Origin: Alcanivorax sp.
Lineage (GTDB): Bacteria; Pseudomonadota; Gammaproteobacteria; Pseudomonadales; Alcanivoracaceae
Direction: 5' to 3'
DNA length: 49,527 nucleotides
Assembly: GCF_002733835.1 (NCBI RefSeq)
Contig: NZ_NVWY01000019.1
Location: forward strand, 1 to 49,527
Below the pieces are notes generated by a model, which worked only from the letters and a program-made list of their open reading frames with translations, made no database searches and was not told where the DNA came from. Below, in pieces: positions 8,638 to 16,708 of this stretch. Within the stretch, counting starts at the first letter, position 1; the number at the start of each line of letters is the position of its first letter. The translations under genes and the position numbers were made by a program.

Positions 8638-9054
8638 TTACATTTTTTCCTGAATGCGCGTGCGGAAGTCCGCATCGTATTGGGCCAGTTGGGCAATCTG
8701 GTTATAGGTGCGCAATTCCAGGCCACTGTCCTTCACGGCTTCCACCATTTTTTCCTGTGCTTCCTTCTGCACTTTCATGGCTTCTTCAGGCTTGTCTTTT
8801 TTGGCCTGCAGTTCCTTGGCATATTTCTGCTGGATGCCGGACATGTCCTTCTGCGCATCGGCAAACGCATCTAGCTGTTTGTCACTGAACTCAGATGCCT
8901 TGGGCAGCTGCTGCATTTGCTGTTGCTGCATCTGTTGCTGCTGCTGGGCCTGCGGGGTTTGTGACGCGGGTGCACCGGGTTGCTGTGCGGCTACCGTGCC
9001 AGTGAAGGTGGCGGAAATCATCAGGGCGCCGAGCGCCATCATCCGTTTGCTCAT
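8638..9054 (-). CDS. DUF4168 secreted helical protein
   Basis: This 138-aa protein has a signal peptide (MSKRMMALGALMISATFTGTVAAQ) and a low-complexity Gln-rich linker (residues 24-49, with QQQQQ and MQQQQMQQ). A predicted coiled-coil, Lys/Glu-rich DUF4168 domain follows to the end, with the typical SDKQLDAFADA start and a closing YNQIAQLAQYDADFRTRI. The family is periplasmic with no assigned function. AGGAG seven bases before the ATG supports the start. It is a single gene, convergent with the TonB receptor. Confidence 0.8.
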   Translation of the reverse strand: MSKRMMALGALMISATFTGTVAAQQPGAPASQTPQAQQQQQMQQQQMQQLPKASEFSDKQLDAFADAQKDMSGIQQKYAKELQAKKDKPEEAMKVQKEAQEKMVEAVKDSGLELRTYNQIAQLAQYDADFRTRIQEKM

Positions 9055-9349
9055 GCTTCATCTCCTTGTCAATCGCCCCGAAACTGCCGGGGATTACGGT
9101 GTTACCGGAAAATGGCCGAAGCCAAATTACGGCGGCACTGGAAACTCCGACCGCCGTCAGCGTGTAAGTTCGGCCTGAAATGTTAAATCGTGATTCACAG
9201 TGAAGCAGTTCGCGTATGCGGTGTGGATCCAGCGCGCTGTTGAGTTCAGACAGTGCTTTCAATTCAGGCGGTTAATCGTTTCAATAAGGGGCAGGAGCGC
9301 TACGAATCTGAGACTAGCGGTCTATAACAATCATAACGAGGAGAGCAGG

Positions 9350-9877
9350 ATGCTGAGTTCATTCCCTTTGTCTGCCCGCAACATCGCGCGTGGTGCAGTG
9401 TCAGTCGGATTGCTGGCAGGCGCCGTGGCGGTGCAGGCTGAAATGTATGCTGGGGCCCAGGTCAACCTGATGAAAATTGATCGCGGTGCGGTCAGCGATG
9501 CGCAACTCAGCGCGCTGACGGTGCGTGGCGGCATGGTACTGCACGAACTGGTCAGCGCGGAACTGCGTCTGGGGGCCGGCCTGAGTGATGATTCCTATCG
9601 CAATATCGATGTGGAAAACGACTTTTTCTACGGCGCCTATGCGCGGTTGACCCCGCCTCTGGAAGGGCCGGTGCAGCCGTACCTGATCGGTGGGTATGGT
9701 TATGTGGAAAATGATATCAATGGGACCACCCAACGGGACGATGGCAGTTCTTACGGGGGCGGCATCGATCTGGGCGTGGGCCAGCACTCCACGCTGAATG
9801 TCGAGTATCTGCGCCTGGTCGACAACGATTTCGGCAAGCAGGAGCTGATCGGGTTGGGTCTTAATTACTCGTTCTGA
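9350..9877 (+). CDS. Outer-membrane beta-barrel protein, OmpA-like fold
   Basis: This 175-aa protein has a signal peptide ending in VAVQA (about residue 26) and then alternating strands of a small eight-stranded barrel: MYAGAQVNLMKI, VRGGMVLHELVSAELRLGAG, FFYGAYARLTPP, VQPYLIGGYGYV, SSYGGGIDLGVG, HSTLNVEYLRLVD. It ends in NYSF, the C-terminal phenylalanine used by the barrel-assembly machinery. An in-frame extension to 9200 is open, but the strong ribosome-binding site (ACGAGGAGAGCAGG) and signal peptide point to 9350. Function is unknown; adhesion or a structural role is possible. Confidence 0.75.
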   Translation: MLSSFPLSARNIARGAVSVGLLAGAVAVQAEMYAGAQVNLMKIDRGAVSDAQLSALTVRGGMVLHELVSAELRLGAGLSDDSYRNIDVENDFFYGAYARLTPPLEGPVQPYLIGGYGYVENDINGTTQRDDGSSYGGGIDLGVGQHSTLNVEYLRLVDNDFGKQELIGLGLNYSF

Positions 9878-9999
9878 TGGCTTGCCACGGGGTGGGGCGA
9901 CGGTGGCGGCCTGGGGCCGGCCCATGTCGCCCATATCCCGTTTTGTTATAAAAGTATCACCATATATTCCTTTATATTCTTCCGCGAATTCCTATCATG

Positions 10000-10026
10000 G
10001 CACCTCGACATTCCCGTTTGAGGTGC
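10000..10026 (+). promoter_or_regulatory. Hairpin in the cysH leader
   Basis: The 7-bp inverted repeat GCACCTC ... GAGGTGC ends 8 bp before the cysH ATG and includes the GAGG that would serve as its ribosome-binding site. It could therefore mask translation initiation. The effect is speculative. Confidence 0.3.
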
Positions 10027-10034
10027 TGTAGATC

Positions 10035-10745
10035 ATGGGTAGTGCACAGCTGATTACACGTTTTGGTGACAATACCGCCGGCCTCTCCAAGGAGGCGCTG
10101 GAGGAGCTGAACCGTGTTTATCGCCCGCTGAGCTTTGCGGAGCGCATTCGTCGTGTCTACGAGGATTTTCCGCCGGATCGCATCATGGTGACCTCGTCCT
10201 TTGCGGCCACCTCTGCGTACTTTCTGCACATTATTTCGACCATCCGTCCTGAGCAGCCGGTGCATTTTATCGATACCGGCTACCACTTTGCGGATACCTT
10301 GAAGTACCGGGATTATCTGGTCGAGAAATTCGGTCTGCAGGTAGTCGATGTGACACCGGACCCGGATCACCATCAGGTCTCCCAGGAAAACCGCATGTGG
10401 GAAACCGACCCGGATCTGTGCTGCCAGGTGAACAAGGTCAACCCGCTGGAAGAAGCCAAGGAAAACTATGATCTGTGGATTTCCAGCCTGATGGGGTGGC
10501 AGACCGAACACCGTGCCGGCCTGGAAGTGTTTGAAGAGCGCCGGGGCATGATCAAGTTCAACCCGATGATTGATGTCACCAAGGAAGAGCGTGACGCTTA
10601 CATCAAGGAGCACGACCTACCGTTCCACCCTCTGGTGGCGCAAGGGTTTGATTCCATCGGCTGCAGCCACTGCACCTTCAAGGGCGAAGGCCGTGAAGGG
10701 CGCTGGAAAGGCAACAAGAAAACCGAGTGCGGCATTCATATGTAA
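10035..10745 (+). CDS. cysH: Adenylyl-sulfate reductase, 4Fe-4S type (CysH)
   Basis: This enzyme reduces adenylyl sulfate to sulfite with thioredoxin in assimilatory sulfate reduction, in the cytoplasm. The 236-aa protein carries the [4Fe-4S] ligands C129-C130 and C210-x2-C213 and the catalytic C232 in KKTECGIH. The CC/CxxC set marks the APS-using class rather than the cluster-free PAPS-using enzyme of E. coli, although databases often name both phosphoadenylyl-sulfate reductase. The nucleotide-binding region lies at about residues 50-85 (TSSFAATSAYFL, HFIDTGYHF). It is monocistronic, with an A+T-rich upstream stretch (9945-9985) likely to hold its promoter. A dispersed repeat starts 3 bp after its stop. 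Confidence 0.93.
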   Translation: MGSAQLITRFGDNTAGLSKEALEELNRVYRPLSFAERIRRVYEDFPPDRIMVTSSFAATSAYFLHIISTIRPEQPVHFIDTGYHFADTLKYRDYLVEKFGLQVVDVTPDPDHHQVSQENRMWETDPDLCCQVNKVNPLEEAKENYDLWISSLMGWQTEHRAGLEVFEERRGMIKFNPMIDVTKEERDAYIKEHDLPFHPLVAQGFDSIGCSHCTFKGEGREGRWKGNKKTECGIHM

Positions 10746-10747
10746 CC

Positions 10748-10860
10748 GCTGGACGCCGGATGCCCGACGATGCACGCTTGCATTCAAAACCTGAAAACCT
10801 TGGCCGCCATGTTCTCTGCGCAAAATGCATTACCCGGTTATTGCCTGAATGATAGCCCTG
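10748..10860. repeat. Dispersed intergenic repeat, copy A
   Basis: The first 21 bp (10748-10768) are identical to 36184-36204. Beyond that the two copies share ordered short words: ACGCTT, TCAAAA, GAAAAC, CCATGTTC and a TGAAT-AT-GCCC block. The similar stretch is about 110 bp. This copy directly follows the cysH stop. Confidence 0.65.
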
Positions 10861-10911
10861 ACAATCCCTAAAAAGAGATGCTGCAATAACGACAACTCTG
10901 CGAAGAACCAT

Positions 10912-10942
10912 AAAAAAAGCCCCGCCATGAGCGGGGCTTTTT
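10912..10942. terminator. Bidirectional terminator between cysH and hydrolase gene
   Basis: A perfect 7-bp GC stem, GCCCCGC / GCGGGGC, with a short CATGA-type loop is flanked by seven A on one side and five T on the other. It serves the convergent cysH (plus) and hydrolase (minus) genes. Confidence 0.88.
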
Positions 10943-10975
10943 ATGGGAGTATCTGGAGAGCTTATGCAAGTGCTT

Positions 10976-11824
10976 TTACGCGGCGCTGTCCTTGCTGTAG
11001 CCATCCACATCACCGATCAGTCCGTCCATCTCTGCCAGAAACTCCCTGTTATCGTGGTCCCAGGGGTGGAAACCGGGTTTGAACCAATCCAGCCAGGGAA
11101 TAATCACCCGCCGTAACCCGCCGGGTTTGAGCCACTGGAATTTGAATGACATCCACCAGTCTTTCAGGCTGAACAACTTGCCCGTTTTATACATATTGAT
11201 CACATAGAACGGGTAAAACAGCGAGAAGAAAATTACCGTAGCCATCACCAGCCCGCTGGCGCGTAGTAACCAGGACTTGAAGCCCCGGCCGAAAACCGTG
11301 ATGAAGACATCAAAGGCCACCGCCTTGTGTTCGGTTTCTTCCAGCGCATGCCAGTGCCACAGTTTCTGGTATTGCGGGTCAGAACCATCAATCAACTCGG
11401 GTTCGCGCAGTAACACATCTGCCAGGATCGCGGTGAGATGTTCCAGGGCGACAGTGGCGGAGAGCTGCATGGCATCGGGCAAGCGGTGAGAAATCAGATC
11501 CAGTAGCCGGGTGACAATGGCTTCCTGCTTGTCCACAGGCAGACCGGCCTTCACCATTTTCTGGTTGTAATCCTCATGTTCACGGCCGTGCATGGCTTCC
11601 TGGCCGATAAAATTACGGACGGCTTCCTGCAATTCAGGATCGTCGATCTGGTCGCGGTATTTGCGCACGCTATTGATGAAGAAGCGCTCGCCCTCCGGGA
11701 AAAACAGCGAGAGGGTGTTGAAGAACTGGGAGATGCCCGGGCCCTTGTCGTGCCAGTCGAGAACGGCGTTGTCCGGCACATGAAATTTCAGATTGCGGCG
11801 GACGGGCATGATGTGCATTTTCAT
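10976..11824 (-). CDS. Predicted metal-dependent hydrolase, ferritin-like fold (PF10118)
   Basis: This 282-aa protein fits the COG3687/PF10118 family. It shows a carboxylate/histidine diiron-style pattern: E44/E46 in FPEGERFF, E76-x2-H79 in GQEAMHGREHE, then ALEHLTAIL and a second EETEHKA. A hydrophobic stretch (about residues 195-218, LVMATVIFFSLFYPFYVI) suggests membrane association. Whether it is a hydrolase or an oxidase is unsettled for the family. A longer reading starts at 11845, but AAAGGTGA seven bases before the ATG at 11824 fixes this start. It is a single gene, ending at the shared terminator. Confidence 0.75.
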   Translation of the reverse strand: MKMHIMPVRRNLKFHVPDNAVLDWHDKGPGISQFFNTLSLFFPEGERFFINSVRKYRDQIDDPELQEAVRNFIGQEAMHGREHEDYNQKMVKAGLPVDKQEAIVTRLLDLISHRLPDAMQLSATVALEHLTAILADVLLREPELIDGSDPQYQKLWHWHALEETEHKAVAFDVFITVFGRGFKSWLLRASGLVMATVIFFSLFYPFYVINMYKTGKLFSLKDWWMSFKFQWLKPGGLRRVIIPWLDWFKPGFHPWDHDNREFLAEMDGLIGDVDGYSKDSAA

Positions 11825-11967
11825 TGTTATATCACCTTTATCCATGGTCCTGACGTCTACTAAACGCCTGTTGCCACTGAATTACAATTACACTGTGACA
11901 GTCAGATACGTAATTGAAACAATCAAGGGATAAACGGTAGGGCCGCAATGGGGGAGGCAGGACAGTG

Positions 11968-12378
11968 ATGCGAATGGGGTGGCGGCTCTGGCTCAGTGCT
12001 GTGGTGTGTATGGTGGCAATCGCCAGTGCCTTTCATGTGTTTCTGCTGGATCGGGTGGGCGTGCCTGACAATGGACTTCGCGTGAGCGAGGCCACCAGGG
12101 AAGACGGTGGGATTGACTGGACAATCCGCCTTTATGACAGCGTGGGAAAAGGAAAGGGGCGGCGCCGCTGGCAGGCGGCAGGAGAGGGCTACCGCATTGA
12201 TGTCCAGCGCCGTGGAGAGCATGGGTTCGCGCTGGATATTGCCTATCGGCCAGAGTCGCAAACGCGACATCACGTGCGCCAGCAGGTACGCCTGGCTGAA
12301 GGCCCCACTCTGGTGGCCGCCTTCGGTCAGGCTCAGGGTAGGGGTGAAACCCGCGTTATCATCGATCGGGTGAAATAA
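11968..12378 (+). CDS. Small membrane-anchored or secreted hypothetical protein
   Basis: This 136-aa protein has an N-terminal hydrophobic segment (WLSAVVCMVAIASAFHVFLL, about residues 7-26) and then a basic soluble part rich in Arg and Gly. No family is recognised. The ATG at 11968 follows GGGGGAGGCAGG; an in-frame GTG lies directly before it. The gene stands alone between the divergent hydrolase gene and the convergent MFS gene. The codon pattern looks like that of its neighbours, so it is probably real. Confidence 0.55.
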   Translation: MRMGWRLWLSAVVCMVAIASAFHVFLLDRVGVPDNGLRVSEATREDGGIDWTIRLYDSVGKGKGRRRWQAAGEGYRIDVQRRGEHGFALDIAYRPESQTRHHVRQQVRLAEGPTLVAAFGQAQGRGETRVIIDRVK

Positions 12379-12393
12379 CCCCCTGGGCGGGGG

Positions 12394-12541
12394 ATGCCGT
12401 TCACTTGGACCTGAGGCCTTCGCGATGTAAACATCGCTTCCCTCAAATCCCTCAACTCCCTCAACTTTCGGGATTGCTGGAAAGTTATGCTGGCATGACG
12501 ACGCTGTTGGCTCCGTGCGGCTGCTCTTAAGTGAACAGCAT
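12394..12541. mobile_element. Possible IS4-like mini element (inverted repeat pair)
   Basis: ATGCCGTTCACTT at 12394-12406 and AAGTGAACAGCAT at 12529-12541 are inverted with one mismatch. The outer CCCCTGGG is directly repeated at 12380-12387 and 12544-12551. The ends resemble IS4 termini (TAATGCCG...TTAAG) as remembered. Its right end supplies the MFS stop codon. The interior, about 120 bp, has no gene, only a small hairpin (GCGATG..CATCGC) near 12421. Confidence 0.35.
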
Positions 12542-14103
12542 TACCCCTGGGAAGGGGCGTTTCCGGATGCCGTCTGTTCGTCGTGATTGTCGTTGTCTGG
12601 CGTCTTGTGGAGCATCACCACAACGCCGATCGCCGTTACCGTCAGTATGGCTGCACCAATGGCCGCATTGGCATGCAGCGCCAGATTGAAGCCGGTTTTG
12701 GCTGCCGCCATCAGCGGCTGAGCGACTTCTGCCGGCAGCTGGGCGGCGGCACCAATGGCTCCACCCAGTGTATCGCCTGCTGCCAGTGCCATCGTATCGG
12801 TTAGCCCTTTGGGCATGGCCGTCAACATGTGGCTGCGATAGAGCGCGGCACCAATACTGCCAATCACGGCAATGCCCAGTGCCATGCCCAGCTCGGTAGC
12901 CGTTTCCGACGTAGCGGAGGCGGCACCGGCTTTACGGGCCGGGGCAGCACTGACCACCATGTCCGTGCCGAGAATCATCATCGGCATCACCCCAATGCCC
13001 ATGATGGTCATGCCTGCAATCAGCAAGGGAATGTGTGACGGGTTTTGCACCGGCAGCATTAGCAGCAGGCCGATCGCCGCCATCGCTAACCCGGCGCTGA
13101 CCAGTTTCCAGTGGGGCAGCCGGCCCGCCAGCCTTGGTACCAGTAACGAGGCGGCGGTTTGCAGCACGGCAGGTGGCAACATCACCAGTCCGGACTCCAG
13201 CGGTGACAAATCCAGCACGCCTTGCAGGTACTGAAAGACCATCAACCAGGCACCGGATAACGCCAGGATGGTTAGCATCATGGCGGCCACGGAGGTGCTG
13301 AAGGTACGGTTGGCAAACAGCGTCATATCAAACATGGGATTAGGCAAGCGCTGCTGGCGGCGGACGAAAATCACCCCGACGAGCAATCCCGCCGCTATGG
13401 ACAGCAGCGGGATCACCGCGATGCCGTTGCGCGCCATATCTTTCAGGCCATAAATCACGGCCAGTACCATGGCCACAGACAGCAGGGCGCTGGTCCAGTC
13501 CTGGGCGCCGGCTTCTTCATCCCGGAACTCTGGTAGCAACAGGGGGCCGCAGATCAGTAAGAGCACCATCACCGGCACGCCGAGCAGGAACACCGAACCC
13601 CACCAGAAAAATTCCAGCAATGCCCCGCCGACCAAGGGGCCGATGGCGCTGCCGACAATAAAACCGGTCATCCAGACGGTAATGGCCAGGGTGCGCTCAC
13701 GCTCGACCTGGAACATGTTGCGCAGCAGCGACAGGGTGGACGGCATCAACGTGGCCCCGGCAATGCCGAGCAGGGCGCGGGTGGCAATCAGCATTTCTGC
13801 GCTGGTCGCAAAGGCTGCCATGGCAGAGGCAATACCAAAGGCGGTGGCACCGGTCAGCAGCAAGCGCCGCCGGCCAATACGGTCGCCCAGCGTGCCCATG
13901 GTCACCAGAAAGCCGGCGATCATGAAACCGTAGATATCCAGTATCCACAGCAGCTCCGCGCTGGTGGGCTGCAGGTCAGCGCTGAGATGCGGGGCGGCCA
14001 GATGTAGCACTGTCATATCCAGAGCCAGCAGTACGGTGGGCAGCATCAAAACAGCAAGCCCCAGCCACTCGCGGCGGGTGGCGGGTTGGTAAACGGTAGA
14101 CAT
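12541..14103 (-). CDS. MFS drug exporter, DHA2 family (14 TM; SmvA/QacA-like)
   Basis: This roughly 520-aa proton-coupled efflux protein belongs to the 14-segment DHA2 group that exports quaternary ammonium compounds, dyes and viologens. It shows the family signatures: LDMTVLHLAAPHLSADL in the first segment, GTLGDRIGRRRLLL in loop 2-3, and the antiporter-type ARALLGIAGATLMPSTLSL with GSAIGPLVGGAL. The ORF is open to 14187, but GAGGAAAG precedes ATG-ATG at 14106/14103, giving start MSTVYQP. The SoxR-type promoter 85 bp upstream implies induction by redox-cycling compounds, which fits a viologen-type exporter. Its final codon is shared with the end of an inverted-repeat element. Confidence 0.85.
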   Translation of the reverse strand: MSTVYQPATRREWLGLAVLMLPTVLLALDMTVLHLAAPHLSADLQPTSAELLWILDIYGFMIAGFLVTMGTLGDRIGRRRLLLTGATAFGIASAMAAFATSAEMLIATRALLGIAGATLMPSTLSLLRNMFQVERERTLAITVWMTGFIVGSAIGPLVGGALLEFFWWGSVFLLGVPVMVLLLICGPLLLPEFRDEEAGAQDWTSALLSVAMVLAVIYGLKDMARNGIAVIPLLSIAAGLLVGVIFVRRQQRLPNPMFDMTLFANRTFSTSVAAMMLTILALSGAWLMVFQYLQGVLDLSPLESGLVMLPPAVLQTAASLLVPRLAGRLPHWKLVSAGLAMAAIGLLLMLPVQNPSHIPLLIAGMTIMGIGVMPMMILGTDMVVSAAPARKAGAASATSETATELGMALGIAVIGSIGAALYRSHMLTAMPKGLTDTMALAAGDTLGGAIGAAAQLPAEVAQPLMAAAKTGFNLALHANAAIGAAILTVTAIGVVVMLHKTPDNDNHDEQTASGNAPSQG

Positions 14104-14187
14104 CATCTTTCCTCGTAGCAGGGGCTCCCTTGTCGTTCCGGGTGACGGTTTTTCGACACCGTGATGAGCGGAACGAAACAGCCGCAA

Positions 14188-14218
14188 AGCCTAAATCCTC
14201 AACCTGACTTGAGGTCAA
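14188..14218 (-). promoter_or_regulatory. SoxR/MerR-type promoter of the MFS gene
   Basis: Read on the minus strand, -35 TTGACC and -10 TAGGCT are separated by 19 bp instead of 17, the hallmark of promoters twisted open by MerR-family activators. The spacer includes CCTCAAGTCAGGTTGAGG, close to the SoxR box CCTCAAGTTAACTTGAGG. No soxR gene is present in the window. Confidence 0.75.
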
Positions 14219-14382
14219 GCGCTGGCAGTGTTCATGGGTGAGGCGTGCGGAGGCGAGTATATGACCTGCAAGTGAGAAATGGGTTTCATTTATCTGAAAA
14301 AGAAAATAACGCCTGCCTGTTGAGTGGGTGCAGCGATAAGTTTCACGGCAATGCGGTCTGACGCCATAGCGTAAAGCAGCAT

Positions 14383-14407
14383 AAAAAAGGGCGCCAGATG
14401 GCGCCCC
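14383..14407 (-). terminator. Lipase gene terminator
   Basis: A perfect 7-bp stem GGGCGCC / GGCGCCC with an AGAT loop is bordered by six A, which are U in the minus-strand transcript. It lies 28 bp after the lipase stop. Confidence 0.85.
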
Positions 14408-14434
14408 GAGCTCTCCCGATGAGTGTGTGGGGAA

Positions 14435-15403
14435 TTACAGTCCCCGGTTTTTCAAACGGTTGGCGTGCTGACGAAAGACACTGGCCGGGTTGGTCTCAAA
14501 GGGGCTGGCCAGACCGGCCACCTGATTCACTTCATCAAGATGGTTCATACGGTAATCGTCTCGGATCACCAGGCCCAGGTGGCTGGAGCAGCTGGAGACC
14601 AGCCCGTCATTTTTTTCGCCCAGATAGAGCAGGGCAAGCAGGCCCATGCCGGCGTCGCTGATGTCTAACACGTTGGTCAGCGGTTTGGCGCCGGACCAGG
14701 AATAGTAGTTGACGCCGTTGCTGCCTTGCTCCGGAGCTTCGCCGCAGGCCTGTTGGGGAAGGCCTTCCGGGTAGTGGCTGTTGAATTCGCTGCTGCCCTT
14801 TGTGGAAAGGGAATACAACGCGGCCAGGGAATCCTGGTCGTATCCGCCGCCGGAAATCAGGTCGAGAAAGCCGACCGCCGCGTTGACGATATCACCCAGA
14901 AGTTCCGCGGTGAGCGGCAGGTTTTCCTGTACGCCCAGCAGGACATCGGCCATGCGTGCACCGCTGTGTGGTCCGGCTACAGAGGTGGCAGAGGCGACAT
15001 ACTGGGGGTAAACCGAGGCCACATAGCGTACCGTTGGGCCGCCATGGCTGTGCCCGATCAGGTTCACTTTCTGCGCGCCAGTGGCGGCGAGAATATCCTC
15101 GACCTGCCGGGCCAGTTGTTCGCCACGTATCTCGGTGCTGTTGGCGGCGGCAACCTGGGTCACATAGACTTCGGCACCGCTGCGTCGCAGTTCTTCCGGT
15201 ATCCGGTACCAGTAGTTATAGCCAACAATATCGTCGAAACCGAATAAACCATGGCTGAGAACAATGGGATAACGGGTTTCGGTGTAGGTATCCTTGAATA
15301 GCCAGTCAAACCAGCCAGCCTGGGCTGGCATACTTATTGACAGGCTTAACAGGAACAGCATGGGGGTGAACGCTCTGGTGAGCGCCTTGAAAGGTGTAGT
15401 CAT
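14435..15403 (-). CDS. lip: Secreted triacylglycerol lipase, family I.1/I.2
   Basis: This extracellular lipase hydrolyses long-chain triglycerides. The 322-aa precursor has a signal peptide ending MPAQA (residue 29). It shows the nucleophile S119 in GHSHGG, acid D266 in LGEKNDG and base H288 in DYRMNHLDEVN, with C220 and C272 placed like the single disulfide of Pseudomonas LipA. An oxyanion-hole HGLFGFD lies at 51-57. This class needs a dedicated inner-membrane foldase, and a matching gene lies at 16709. Unlike the usual lip-lif operon, here lipase and foldase are on opposite strands with a TetR gene between them. Palindromic operators lie in the shared upstream region. Confidence 0.93.
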   Translation of the reverse strand: MTTPFKALTRAFTPMLFLLSLSISMPAQAGWFDWLFKDTYTETRYPIVLSHGLFGFDDIVGYNYWYRIPEELRRSGAEVYVTQVAAANSTEIRGEQLARQVEDILAATGAQKVNLIGHSHGGPTVRYVASVYPQYVASATSVAGPHSGARMADVLLGVQENLPLTAELLGDIVNAAVGFLDLISGGGYDQDSLAALYSLSTKGSSEFNSHYPEGLPQQACGEAPEQGSNGVNYYSWSGAKPLTNVLDISDAGMGLLALLYLGEKNDGLVSSCSSHLGLVIRDDYRMNHLDEVNQVAGLASPFETNPASVFRQHANRLKNRGL

Positions 15404-15508
15404 TGTGCTTTACCTGGCTCGTTATTGTTATCGGCGGTACTGCCGTTTCTGCGCCGAGCGTTCCCTGGTCAGGGAGTGTGAACACCTTAAGGCAGATGAA
15501 ATCAAAAG

Positions 15509-15524
15509 TTAACACTGGTGTTAA
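15509..15524. promoter_or_regulatory. Palindromic operator, lipase/tetR region, site 1
   Basis: TTAACAC-TG-GTGTTAA is a perfect 7-bp inverted repeat with a 2-base spacer, about 105 bp upstream of the lipase start. A related site lies at 15649-15664 and a half site GTGTTAA at 15556-15562. It is the probable target of the adjacent TetR-family protein. Confidence 0.65.
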
Positions 15525-15648
15525 TATTAATCTGTTATAAGGAAATATTTTCCCGGTGTTAACTGTGCACGGTCTTTTCTGTCGGTAATTTTTATTGAAA
15601 ACAGTGTCTTGTGGCGAGTTTGTGGCTATGTGGCGAAATGTCTGTACA

Positions 15649-15664
15649 GTAACATTAGTGTTAA
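15649..15664. promoter_or_regulatory. Palindromic operator, lipase/tetR region, site 2
   Basis: GTAACATTAGTGTTAA matches 13 of 16 positions of site 1 and ends 15 bp before the tetR ATG. Its position suits autorepression of the regulator. Confidence 0.6.
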
Positions 15665-15679
15665 CAAGGGCGATTGGTG

Positions 15680-16351
15680 ATGAATGAAGGAGTGGCGCAG
15701 CGCCGGGGGAGCGTGGCGGGCAACAGCAAGGCTGAAGCAACACGTGCGCGGATTTTGGCGGCGGGGCGCACGGTCTATGGCGAACAGGGCATGCATGGCA
15801 CCACCGTGCAACGAATACTCAAGGAAGCGGGCATTTCCCGGCCGACCTTCTATAAGTATTTCGCGTCTGCGCCCGAGGTCGTCGATGAGATTGTGCAAAG
15901 CTGCAATGCAGAAGTGGAAGGGTTGTTTGTGAAAGTGTTTGCCCAGCCCCAGAAAGCCTTTTATGACTATCTGCCGATGGCCTTGAGTGGCTATTTGAAC
16001 TGGGGGCGCTCACTGGGGCCATTGATGATTGCCCGTTTTCGGGAGCTGCATGATGTGTCTTCGCCGGTATCGCGTTACCGCGATGCGCATAACCAGCGCA
16101 TTGTCATGATTCTCCACGAAGCCATGAAGGCCCATGGCCGGACACCGCCGGATGACCTGGCGTTAAAAACCCTGGTGCAGGGGATTGAGCATCTGGGATA
16201 TCAGTTCTGTGCGGAAGCGGAACACACAGAGATGCCCCGTTATATCACCGTTATGGCCCGCCTGTGTGTGAGCATGCTGGGTCAGCGGGAAGACTGGGAG
16301 GCCATGTTGGCATCCCCGTTCTTCAGTCGGCTTATGGCGCTTGAGGACTAG
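15680..16351 (+). CDS. TetR-family regulator next to the lipase gene
   Basis: This 223-aa regulator has an N-terminal helix-turn-helix (about residues 20-65; TRARILAAGRTVYGEQGMHG, then ILKEAGISRPTFYKYF) and a divergent ligand-binding helical domain. It is divergent from the lipase gene and preceded by palindromic sites, so it probably controls itself and the lipase in response to an unknown ligand, perhaps a fatty acid. The ATG at 15680 is chosen; an upstream in-frame TTG (15674) is possible. The TAG stop lies inside the 4-bp CTAG that borders a MITE, so the insertion may have created the present C-terminus. Confidence 0.82.
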   Translation: MNEGVAQRRGSVAGNSKAEATRARILAAGRTVYGEQGMHGTTVQRILKEAGISRPTFYKYFASAPEVVDEIVQSCNAEVEGLFVKVFAQPQKAFYDYLPMALSGYLNWGRSLGPLMIARFRELHDVSSPVSRYRDAHNQRIVMILHEAMKAHGRTPPDDLALKTLVQGIEHLGYQFCAEAEHTEMPRYITVMARLCVSMLGQREDWEAMLASPFFSRLMALED

Positions 16352-16655
16352 GGAGTCTCTGAACAATTCCTTGCGTACTCAGCGTGGCCTGAAGGGTGCA
16401 GCTGTTGTGTTCTGTTGCGACGGACAGGGTGGTTCCCTTTCCTAGTGACAAAGCGCAGCAGATGGGCCCTTCAGGCCTCGCCCTACGGGTCTTCCACGCT
16501 GGCCCGCACTCGTTGTTGCGCTTTTTTGATGGATGGACATATCTCGATCCCAGTTAGGGGACACCTTCAAAATCGCGCCCTCTGTGCCCCGAATGGGGTA
16601 TAGATTGCGAGCCAGCCTGAAAGACTGAGCATGCAAGGAGTTGTTCAGAGACTCC
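16352..16655. mobile_element. IS5-like MITE, 304 bp, with CTAG target duplication
   Basis: The 23-bp terminal inverted repeats, starting GGAGTCTCTGAACAA, lie at 16352-16374 and 16633-16655 and differ at one base. Both are bordered outside by CTAG (16348-16351 and 16656-16659), matching the YTAR 4-bp duplications of IS5-group elements. There is no transposase frame inside, so it is non-autonomous. It lies between the TetR stop and the lipase foldase gene. Confidence 0.8.
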
Positions 16656-16708
16656 CTAGACGCCCGATTATTGAAAGTATTACGACATGACATAAAAAGG
16701 AGAACATC

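Noticed and set aside
16352..16655. Possible small gene (62 aa) between tetR and the foldase gene
   Set aside because: The stretch is a MITE bounded by inverted repeats; the frame shows no ribosome-binding site or domain.
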